From the NCBI GenBank assembly GCA_022720335.1, contig JAIHVJ010000097.1, forward strand, positions 1 to 9,706: a DNA stretch of 9,706 nt. Reading direction: 5' to 3'. Positions 1 to 6,147 of the stretch are shown piece by piece (position 1 is the stretch's first letter; every line of letters starts with the position of its first letter). The notes beneath the pieces were generated by a model. The model did no database searches. It was not told where the DNA came from and worked only from the letters and a program-made list of their open reading frames with translations. The position numbers were made by a program, and so were the translations under genes. This stretch comes from Collinsella sp. (lineage in GTDB: Bacteria > Actinomycetota > Coriobacteriia > Coriobacteriales > Coriobacteriaceae).

Positions 1-293
1 ATCTCGGCATTGATGGTATAGAACGCCGGGCGCCCGTTAATGCCGCTACCCTCGATCTTGGTCACGATCTTTGCCGCGATAAGCTCATCGCGCATCGCCT
101 TGGTGTCGCACTCCTTATCGACGGAGCGGAAAATCTGCGCCAGCGCACTCGACTTAATCTTGAGCGCCTTGCGGCAAAGCAGGTCGTAGGCAACCAGCTT
201 GGCACGCTCAGCAGAAAGCGACGTCTGGCTGCTCAGGCGCTCAGCCAGAGCATCGACATTTTGTTGGTTATCGGAATATACCGTCTTGGCCAC
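1..293 (-). CDS. Hypothetical protein, N-terminal part, possible winged-helix fold (runs off the left edge)
   Basis: An open minus-strand frame runs from a GTG at 293 to the window edge, giving 97 complete codons without a stop. The start is chosen because an AAAGGGG Shine-Dalgarno match lies 4 to 5 bases upstream; the ATG at 308 is in another frame that stops early. The protein begins MAKTVYSDNQQNVDALAERL, continues as amphipathic, Lys/Arg-rich helices, and near residues 75 to 97 reads AAKIVTKIEGSGINGRPAFY. A helix, then a Gly-rich turn, then a beta strand resembles the wing of a winged-helix DNA-binding domain, but this is only an impression of the pattern. I do not recognise the family. 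It is separated from cstA by a strong terminator, so it is probably transcribed on its own. The C-terminus lies outside the window. Confidence 0.75.
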   Translation of the reverse strand, partial: MAKTVYSDNQQNVDALAERLSSQTSLSAERAKLVAYDLLCRKALKIKSSALAQIFRSVDKECDTKAMRDELIAAKIVTKIEGSGINGRPAFYTINAE

Positions 294-314
294 GGGGCCC
301 CTTTCATATGCACA

Positions 315-352
315 CATATACGTCTATATGGTACAACGCGCGCCCTTATCCA
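315..352 (-). promoter_or_regulatory. Weak promoter candidate with overlapping palindrome, upstream of the left-edge gene
   Basis: On the minus strand TGGATA (347-352) and TATAGA (323-328) are 18 bases apart, each matching 4 of 6 consensus bases. A perfect 6-base inverted repeat, CATATA-CGTC-TATATG (315-330), covers the -10 box and could be an operator. The spacing to the GTG at 293 is reasonable. The boxes are poor and other choices exist, so the call is tentative. Confidence 0.25.
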
Positions 353-398
353 CGCAAAACATCTGCGAGAACACTCGAGCGTCACCCGCTTTTGCATG

Positions 399-437
399 AA
401 AAAAGACCGAGCCCGCGAAGTCGCGGACCCGGTCTTT
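399..437 (-). terminator. Intrinsic terminator after cstA
   Basis: Read on the minus strand, arms 437-422 and 417-402 form a 16-pair stem with a 4-base loop. The two non-Watson-Crick positions become G-U wobbles in the RNA. The stem runs directly into a T tract (404-399). It starts 40 bases after the cstA stop codon and insulates the left-edge gene. The plus strand lacks a T run after the stem, so it works in one direction. Confidence 0.9.
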
Positions 438-476
438 CCGAGTCATATAGATGTGACGTTCAACTCGTCAGGTCGA

Positions 477-2302
477 CTAAGCCTTGGCGGCCTCGGCGTC
501 GACAGGAGCCTCGGCAGCAGCAGCGCGGCCATACTCGGCCTTGCCCATCTCGGACCACTCGGGCTCCTCGTCGGGCATGGAGCCAGCCTCCTTGCCGAAG
601 AACTCCTTGAGGCAGTTGACGGCGACGATGAGGCCCAGGACCATCAGCAGGACAGCGAAGACAAGCTGCAGGCCCTTGGTGGCGGCGACGGAGACGGCGA
701 CCGTGGTGGCGGTAGCCGGGATGGTACCGAAGAAACCGTAGGCCTGGACGGCGGTCATGCAGCCCATGGCACTCTGAACCAGCGAGGTGAAGGTGCAGCA
801 GAGCAGGAAGGCGACGGGCACGTAGAGCATCCAGCCCTTGCGGCCGGTGCACTTGCAGAACACGGCGAGGGTGATCATAGTCATGCCACCGAGCAGCTGG
901 TTGGAAGCACCAAAGAGCGGCCAGATGTTGGCATAGCCACCAAAAGCGAGGGCGAGACCGGGAAGCAGGGTGACGACCGTGGCGAACCAGGGGTTGCCGA
1001 GGACCTTCATGTAGCCGGCCTGGGACTCGATGGCCAGGGCGTCGTTGGTCTGGGCAAAGAACTCGGAGAACGAGGTGCGGGCGATGCGGGCGACAGCGTC
1101 GAGCGAGGTCAGGGCCAGAGCGGAGACGTTCATGGTCATGAAGACAGTAGCGAGCGTGCCGTCAACACCGAAGGCCTGCATGCCGCGGGAGATGCCAGCG
1201 GCGAAGATCTGGAACGGGGTGGAAGCGACACCGGCGTTGAGGGCGCCGGTACCGGCGGTGTTCATGTCGGAGAACATGATGCCGGCGACGATGATGGCAA
1301 GGATGCCGACGAAGGACTCGACGATCATGGCGCCGTAACCGACCTTGACGGCGTCCTGCTCCTTCTCGACCTGCTTAGAAGAGGTGCCGGAAGAAACGAG
1401 GCTGTGGAAACCGGAGAGAGCACCGCAAGCGACGGAGACGAACAGGACCGGGAACATCATGCCGGAGGCAGTGGAGAAGCCGGTGAAGACCGGAGCGGTC
1501 ATCGTAGCCTGACCGTTGACGCCCAGGACGACGATGCCGAGGACAGCGCAGACGATCATGACGATCATCATGATGGAAGTGAGGTAGTCACGCGGGGTCT
1601 TGAGCATCTGGATGGGCATAGCGCCAGCGAAGACCAGGTAGACCATGACGACGGCGAACCACTGGAACTTATCCAGGTAGACCGGGAACTGCATACCGAC
1701 GGCGAACATGAGAACCATGAGGACAACGCCGGTGACGAACTCGGCAGCGCCGGTGAGGTTGAACTTCTTCTGGGCCCAACCAAAGGCGATAGCGACGAAG
1801 GTGAACAGGATGGAGATGGTACCAGCGCAGCCGGCGGCATAGGACTTGGTGAAGTCGATGGCACCGGTAGCAGCACCAGAAGCGTCAACGGCCGGGGTGA
1901 ACATGAACGTCTTGCAGACCATGTCGGTGAAAGCGGCGATGACGATGATGCAGAACAGCCAGCAGAACAGCAGGAACAGGCGACGGCCGGTCTTGCCGAT
2001 GTACTTCTCGATGAGCTGAGCGAGATGCCGCCGACGAGGACCCAGAGCACGACGGGCAGCCAGCCAAAGGCCATGGCGACGATCGTACCCGTGACAGGGC
2101 CAGCACCGCAGATCGAGCTGAACTGGTGCGAGAACGCGGTGAAGGCAGAGACGGGCGAGAAGCTCTTGCCGTCCTTCATGCGCTTGGCCGGCGTGAGGGC
2201 CTCTTTGTCAACGCCCCACTTGTTGGCCAGCCAGCGGCCATAGCCCAGATAGCCGCAGGCGAGCACCGCCGCGGCCACAACCATGAGCAAAACTCCGTTC
2301 AT
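477..2302 (-). pseudogene. cstA: Carbon starvation protein CstA (pyruvate/peptide transporter), interrupted by a small internal deletion and frameshift
   Basis: CstA is a polytopic inner-membrane carrier, known in other bacteria for uptake of peptides or pyruvate. The start at 2302 follows a strong AGGGGAGG ribosome site at 7 bases. Residues 1-93 read normally through ICGAGPVTGTIVAMAFGWLP and end LVGGI. The frame then turns to Ser/Arg-rich nonsense, stopping at 1568. The conserved sequence resumes one frame over at 2024 with LAQLIEKYIGKTGRRLFLLF and continues to the stop at 477, with family motifs such as CGALSGFHSLVSSGTSSKQ and NIWPLFGASNQLLGGMTMI. Compared with remembered E. coli CstA, about 21 residues (the region of GAVQDF) are missing; the phase requires a loss of 3n+1 bases, about 64. 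Observed residues total about 608, so an intact protein would be near 630. The C-terminal tail is acidic and Ala-rich. As written the gene cannot make a full transporter, though an assembly error is possible. Confidence 0.85.
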
Positions 2303-2337
2303 TACATTTCCTCCCCTAAAAAGAACTTCCTAGACAT

Positions 2338-2376
2338 AAAAAATGAGGGCCGTCGGTTGCGCTCGACGGCCCTCAT
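2338..2376 (-). terminator. Intrinsic terminator inside the cstA leader (attenuator candidate)
   Basis: A perfect 13-base stem (2376-2364 with 2355-2343) and an 8-base loop are followed by six T on the minus strand (2343-2338). It ends only 36 bases before the cstA ATG, with the cstA ribosome site in between. That leaves no clear room for another promoter, so cstA transcription from the promoter at 2544-2572 must read through it. This position is typical of attenuation. Confidence 0.85.
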
Positions 2377-2378
2377 CT

Positions 2379-2525
2379 TTATCAGCCGCCCGTTATCGTA
2401 CGGGCTAGCTGTATGTGCTAACCCGCATCAGATAATTACTACGCTGATAATGTTTAGCTGATGCGTGAACATGTCTAAGAAATCCTCTTCAATCATGATG
2501 TGAACGATCCGTGCGTGTTCACATC
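2379..2525 (-). promoter_or_regulatory. Structured cstA leader with mutually exclusive hairpins
   Basis: Minus-strand RNA from about 2537 can form several stems. 2517-2525 pairs with 2497-2505 (9 perfect pairs). 2458-2465 pairs with 2424-2431 (8 perfect), enclosing the Ile/Val codons of a small ORF. 2417-2424 pairs with 2402-2409 (8, one G-U). 2400-2405 pairs with 2388-2393 (6). The last two share 2402-2405 and cannot coexist. A long-range pairing of TTATCAGC (2450-2443, inside the Ile-Ser codons) with GCTGATAA (2386-2379, just before the terminator) competes with the enclosing stem. The complementarities are seen directly; a switching role is inference. It does not match any riboswitch class I know. 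Confidence 0.5.
2428..2496 (-). CDS. Possible 22-residue leader peptide rich in Ile/Val upstream of cstA
   Basis: This is an ATG to TGA frame encoding MIEEDFLDMFTHQ followed by LNIISVVII. Seven of the last nine residues are branched-chain (L, I, I, V, V, I, I), and the stop lies inside a hairpin arm. This recalls ilv operon leader peptides such as E. coli IlvL, where ribosome stalling at Ile/Val/Leu codons controls a downstream terminator; here a terminator follows 52 bases after the stop. Against it: no good Shine-Dalgarno site precedes the first ATG. A GGGGG lies on the far side of the 2497-2525 hairpin, and an internal ATG (codon 9) has GAGG 11 bases upstream. The length is short enough to arise by chance, so this is a hypothesis. 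Confidence 0.4.
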   Translation of the reverse strand: MIEEDFLDMFTHQLNIISVVII

Positions 2526-2543
2526 CCCCAGTGGTTGAAAAGG

Positions 2544-2572
2544 AGTATGAAACTTTAGTTACCTAAAGTCAA
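2544..2572 (-). promoter_or_regulatory. Promoter of cstA
   Basis: TTGACT (2572-2567, 5 of 6) and CATACT (2549-2544, 4 of 6) are separated by 17 bases, predicting a start near 2537 and a leader of about 235 bases. A-rich tracts lie just upstream (2577-2607) and could act as an UP element. A palindrome fills the spacer. Confidence 0.6.
2552..2569. promoter_or_regulatory. Palindromic operator candidate in the cstA promoter
   Basis: ACTTTAG-TTAC-CTAAAGT is a perfect 7-base inverted repeat with a 4-base spacer. It lies between the -35 and -10 boxes and overlaps the end of the -35. A repressor bound here would block polymerase. The TTAGGTAA core on the minus strand loosely recalls DtxR/IdeR-type sites but does not fit their full consensus, so no regulator is assigned. 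Confidence 0.45.
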
Positions 2573-2662
2573 CGCAAATTTGTAATGAGTTTTCAACTTT
2601 TTTGGATTTCTCGGTATAAAACGCCACTGACCTCGGACTTTACCCCACGACAGTTTTTGCAT
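2555..2662 (-). CDS. Possible 35-residue basic protein
   Basis: An ATG at 2662 with AGGGG about 9 bases upstream opens a frame that begins MQKLSWGKVRGQWRFIPRNP, continues Lys/Tyr-rich and ends at TAA in the palindrome of the cstA promoter. It contains two Trp and many Lys/Arg residues and has no membrane segment. In the same frame an ATG at 2737 would give 60 residues, but that start lies inside the inverted-repeat element and has no clear ribosome site. The ORF overlaps the cstA promoter, so the DNA may be conserved for regulation and not for coding. I do not recognise a family. Confidence 0.25.
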   Translation of the reverse strand: MQKLSWGKVRGQWRFIPRNPKKLKTHYKFALTLGN

Positions 2663-2689
2663 GAGAGATGCCCCTGAGAGCCGTGGGAG

Positions 2690-2814
2690 CCGGGCGGAGG
2701 GGCCGGATATAAGGTTTATCGCGAGTTCCGCACGCAAAGAAGGCCACTTAATGTGGCCTTAGTCTTGCGCAGGACTGTAAAGCAGGAAACCTTATATCCG
2801 GCCCCTCCGTCCGG
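2690..2814. repeat. 125-base palindromic element with 28-base inverted arms
   Basis: Arms 2690-2717 and 2787-2814 are inverted copies: 22 inner bases match perfectly (2696-2717 with 2787-2808), plus 5 more pairs around one mismatch (2694/2810). The 69-base interior holds a second hairpin (2740-2747 with 2753-2760), extended by cgcaa/ttgcg at 2733-2737 and 2765-2769. It sits 17 bases after the tsaD stop. No target-site duplication is visible. It could be a MITE-like element, a dispersed palindromic repeat, or a large 3' RNA structure. Confidence 0.7.
2736..2760 (-). terminator. Weak terminator candidate after tsaBID
   Basis: Minus-strand AAGGCCAC-ATTAA-GTGGCCTT is an 8-base perfect stem followed by CTTTG, a poor T tract. 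It is the first compact hairpin after the tsaD stop at 2832 and lies inside the larger inverted repeat. No better terminator for the operon is visible before the cstA promoter. Confidence 0.4.
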
Positions 2815-2831
2815 GGACCGCGCCGCACCAG

Positions 2832-5013
2832 CTACAGCGTCATGTTTGGATCGGCGTCGACATCGAACGGCGAGATTTCGCCTCGGTCGAATTTACGGCG
2901 AGCGACCTCCGCGATCATGGCGGCGTTATCGGTACAGGCAGACAAGGGCGGCACCGTTACGCGAATCCCCTGACGCCCAAGCTTCTTGATCATCATCTCG
3001 CGCAGATGCGGGTTGGCCGAGGCTGTTAAGCGCACGGGGGAAATCGATCGCCTTGGGGTTGCCCGTCTCGGCCAGCTTGGAAATGATGGGGCCACCGGGA
3101 TAGCCCAGACCCAACGCCTTGGCTACCTTGTCGAAGGCCTCGCCCACAGCGTCGTCGAGCGTCTCACCGAGCACCTCGTAGTCGCCCCACGCCTTCACGT
3201 GCACGAGCATGGTGTGCCCACCCGAGACAAGCGTGAAGATAAACGGCGGTTTGAGGTCGGGTTGCGCCAGCAGGTTGGCAAACAGATGCCCCTCCAGATG
3301 GTTGACGCATACGAGCGGCTTACCGGCAGCGTAGGCAAAGCCTTTGGCAAAGGCAACGCCCACCACGAGGGCGCCCACCAGGCCCGGACCCTGTGTCACG
3401 CCCACGGCGGCAAGCTCGCTGGGAGCAATGGCTCCACCCTCAAGACCAAGCGATGCTGCGGCATCCTCGAGCGCCGCATCCACGACACTCACAATCACCT
3501 CAACGTGTTTGCGCGAGGCGATCTCGGGCACCACGCCGCCAAAGCGGGCATGAAAATCAATCTGTGTCGACACCTGGTTGGCCAGCATATTGCCATCCGC
3601 ATCGATAATCGCCACGGCCGTCTCGTCGCAGGAACTCTCGATAGCGAGCACCAGGCGGCGGCGCTCAATTTCGGCGCGCTCCCCCTCGGAGCGCCCAGGC
3701 GCAGGCAGCGGCCATACGCGTTGCTCGGCTGCCGTCGGCTCGGGCGAGGCGTTATCGACCGGAAGTACGAGGGGAAGTGGGGCCGTCATGACGATGGCGT
3801 CTTTGCCGACACCGTAGTAGCCACGACGACGACCCACCTCGGTAAAGCCCAGAGCGGCATAGAGCGCAATCGCGCCCTCGTTGCCGTCCTCGACCTCGAG
3901 CGAAGCCGTGGTGCAGCCGAGCATCTGGGCATCATAGCTCACATGCGACAGCAGCTTGCGGGCAATGCCCTCACGGCGATGTGCCGAGTCGACGGCGACA
4001 TCCAGAATCTGCACATCACCGTCCACGACCATACCGCCGGCAAGGCCCAGCAGCTTGCCGTCGTCGTGTGCCACCCACCAACTGCGCGGCGCAGCGACGT
4101 CCTCGCCCAGTTCGGACAGGAACATGCCCGGCGTCCACGCCTCGTGTCCGGCACCTTCAAAGCAGGCAGCCTCTAGCGCGCTCGCGCCCTCGGCATCCGC
4201 CGCGCCCATGGGACGGAACTGCAGATGACGACCGGCGAGCTCATCGGCAACGCCCGTAATTTCGCTCTGCGCACTCTCGGCAAGACCAAGACGCTTGCGC
4301 TCGTTTTCCTCGGCATCCGAAAGGCGCGTGTAAATCGGCAGGACGCGAGCCGGATCGCCGTCACCCGCAGCGTGCACGAGCAGCAAGCCCTCGCCCGAAG
4401 GCCACCACAGGTCGCGCTCCACGCAGCGGGCGGTCTCGTCCTCACCCAGCAGCTTGCCATAGCGCACGAGACCGTCACCGGTCAGCTGAACCTGGTCCCA
4501 GTCCGCTGCTCGGCGCCACTCATCGAGCGCCACGGCGGCCTTGACCACGTGTTCGCGCTCAAATTGACGCTCGGGACCCTCATCGCCCAGCATATATAGT
4601 GCCGGATATACCTCACCGCGCATGGCATCGGCCAAGATACCAAGCTTGCCGCGCACGCCAGCCTTCCACGCCGTCCAAGCGCAAGCGTCGAGCGTCGACA
4701 CGCCCAGCAGTGGAACATTGGCACCGCGCGCGAGGCCCTTGGCAGTGGAGATGCCGATGCGCACACCCGTAAACGACCCCGGGCCGCGGCCGACCACGTA
4801 GTAACCAACATCGCTGCGATCCAGACCGGCTTGAGCCAGCACGCCATCAACGGTATTCACGAGCTCAACGTTGGCGTGACGGCGACACATGTGGTCGCCA
4901 CTCACGAGCTTCGTCTCGCCCGTCTGCCCATCAATCCAGCTTGCCGCGCAGGCAAGCATGTCGGTCGAGGTATCGAGCGCCACCACCAGCGCGTTGTCGT
5001 TATGCAAGCTCAT
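2832..5013 (-). pseudogene. TsaB-RimI-TsaD fusion (t6A37 tRNA modification and protein N-terminal acetylation), tsaD part disrupted
   Basis: The start is ATG 5013, with AAGG 9 bases upstream and a 14-base overlap with tsaE. Residues 8-230 are TsaB (GRGPGSFTGVRIGISTAKGL). Residues about 264-410 are a GNAT acetyltransferase like RimI (VDSAHRREGIARKLL; ALYAALGFTEVGRRRGYYG). From about 453 comes TsaD (VLAIESSCDETAVAI; NHLEGH with metal-binding His572 and His576; LVSGGHTMLVHV). TsaD attaches threonylcarbamoyl to A37 of tRNAs reading ANN codons; TsaB and TsaE are its partners. The frame is normal to FPRALNS (residue 664), then becomes nonsense and stops at 2926. The true C-terminus continues one frame over from about 3020: SANPHLREMMIKKLG, then CTDNAAMIAEVARRKFDRGE, ending at 2832. 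About 66 residues, including the SGLK motif and the Gly-Gly-Val before SAN, are absent; the loss is 3n+2 bases, near 200. The intact fusion would be about 795 residues. Confidence 0.88.
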
Positions 5014-5506
5014 CTTGTACAGCCTTATCAATCAAATGGGAAAGCTCCATTGCGCGGTCACCGTGTGCCTCGAGCGTTATCGTTCGCACATCGCTGTCGC
5101 CCTCATCACGCTTGAGCGTCACCGAAAGATACTCATCCGTCAGCTCGTCCTGGAATTGTTCGCCCCATTCCAGCAAGCAAGCACCCTCATAGCCCAGCAC
5201 ATCGAAAATGCCCGTATCCTCGAGCTCGTAGGCATGCTCCAGGCGGTATAGATCAAAGTGAAACAGCGGAATACGACCTTGATCGTGAACGGCCATGAGC
5301 GCAAACGTAGGGCTCGTAACCATATGCTCATCGCCCAGCCCGCGCGAGACGCCCTTGGTAAAGTGAGTTTTGCCCACTCCCAGGCCACCGGTCAGGATGA
5401 GCACATCGCCGTCCTCAAGGCACGGTGCAATTAGCTCGCCAAAGTACTCCGTATCGGCAGCGCAAGTCGTTTTGTAAGTACCTACCCCCAGGCGCTCCAG
5501 GGACAT
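5000..5506 (-). CDS. tsaE: tRNA threonylcarbamoyladenosine biosynthesis ATPase TsaE
   Basis: TsaE is the ATPase that drives turnover of the TsaB-TsaD complex in t6A37 synthesis. The protein has 168 residues, typical of the family. It shows a Walker A loop LTGGLGVGKTHFTKG (Lys46, Thr47), the VTSPTFALMAVHD region near residue 63, HFDLYRLEH near 83, and the Walker B-like LLEWGEQF with Glu113. The ATG at 5506 has AAGGAG 5 bases upstream, in the short gap after the glycosylase double stop. Its 3' end overlaps the tsaBID start by 14 bases, which suggests translational coupling and fits co-production of complex partners. The gene is intact. Confidence 0.95.
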   Translation of the reverse strand: MSLERLGVGTYKTTCAADTEYFGELIAPCLEDGDVLILTGGLGVGKTHFTKGVSRGLGDEHMVTSPTFALMAVHDQGRIPLFHFDLYRLEHAYELEDTGIFDVLGYEGACLLEWGEQFQDELTDEYLSVTLKRDEGDSDVRTITLEAHGDRAMELSHLIDKAVQDELA

Positions 5507-5518
5507 ATATGCTCCTTA

Positions 5519-6139
5519 TTATTCCGAGGCGTCCTCTGGTGCGGGATGTCGCTCCAGATAGTCGCCCAGCATCTTAAAGTCTTCCTCCAGCAGCTCCTGC
5601 CACGCCGGATTGCGCAGCGCTGCTGCCGGATGGAACGTGGGCATTACTACAAAATGCCCCATCTGGTGGAACCTGCCGCGCAGCTTAGTAATGCCAATCT
5701 CGGTCTTAAGCACAAAGTGCGTCGCGGGGTTGCCGAGCGTCACGATAATATCGGGCCAGATGCTTCGAATCTGCTCACGCAAAAACGGCGAGCAAGCCAG
5801 CACTTCCTCGGGACGCGGATTGCGGTTTCCCGGCGGGCGGCACTTAAGCACGTTGGCAATGTAGACGTCTTCGCGTTTGAGGCCCGCCAGCGACAAAATG
5901 CCGTTGAGGTCCTCGCCTGCCGCCCCCACAAAGGGCTCGCCCTGCAAATCCTCATTGCGGCCCGGCGCCTCACCAATAAACATCACGCGAGCGCGGGGGT
6001 TTCCCACGCCAAACACGATATTGTGACGCGACTGGTAGAGCTGGCAGAGGTGGCAATCGCCCAGAACGGCCTCAATTTCCTCGAGTGCGACCTCACGTGG
6101 TGCCTGATGGGTATGGCCGGGGATGTGCATGACGCCCAT
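5519..6139 (-). CDS. Type-4 (Fe-S) uracil-DNA glycosylase
   Basis: This enzyme removes uracil from DNA to start base excision repair after cytosine deamination. The 206-residue protein has the family-4 pattern: four cysteines for a 4Fe-4S cluster (Cys29 and Cys32 as CHLC, Cys100 in VLKCRPPGNRNP, Cys116), the uracil-binding and active-site block GEAPGRNEDLQGEPFVGAAG at 57-76, and the C-terminal MPTFHPAAALRNP with His170. The start ATG 6139 is preferred because GGAG lies 5 bases upstream; an in-frame ATG three codons later has no such site. It starts 8 bases after the alr stop and ends with a double stop TAATAA. Its place between alr and tsaE looks like operon packing without a direct pathway link. 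Confidence 0.95.
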   Translation of the reverse strand: MGVMHIPGHTHQAPREVALEEIEAVLGDCHLCQLYQSRHNIVFGVGNPRARVMFIGEAPGRNEDLQGEPFVGAAGEDLNGILSLAGLKREDVYIANVLKCRPPGNRNPRPEEVLACSPFLREQIRSIWPDIIVTLGNPATHFVLKTEIGITKLRGRFHQMGHFVVMPTFHPAAALRNPAWQELLEEDFKMLGDYLERHPAPEDASE

Positions 6140-6147
6140 AGCGGCTC

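Noticed and set aside
261..2243. Plus-strand 660-codon open frame antisense to cstA
   Set aside because: It is extremely rich in Gly, Asp, Glu and His, has no domain pattern or ribosome site, and mirrors the codon use of cstA on the other strand. It is a GC-driven shadow frame.
2497..2525. CRP-like site in TGTGA...TCACA
   Set aside because: The half sites are 15 bases apart instead of 6, and they lie downstream of the promoter. An RNA hairpin is the better reading.
2655..2700. Possible TPP or glycine riboswitch fragments (CTGAGAG, CTCTCAGG)
   Set aside because: Only short motif matches are present; the rest of either consensus is missing and no suitable gene follows on the same strand.
2377..2831. 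tRNA genes or a CRISPR array in the largest intergenic stretch
   Set aside because: There is no cloverleaf with a TTC loop and no regularly spaced direct repeats. The repeats seen are inverted hairpins.
2832..3095. Separate 87-codon gene downstream of tsaBID
   Set aside because: Only its last 62 residues look like protein, and they are the TsaD C-terminus. The first part is out-of-frame tsaD, so it is a fragment of the broken gene.
2986..4176. Plus-strand 396-codon open frame antisense to tsaBID
   Set aside because: It has no recognisable motifs and lies entirely opposite clear TsaD and RimI domains.
5014..5031. TTG start six codons upstream for tsaBID
   Set aside because: It would deepen the overlap with tsaE. 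The ATG at 5013 has AAGG at a suitable distance and fits the usual TsaB N-terminus.
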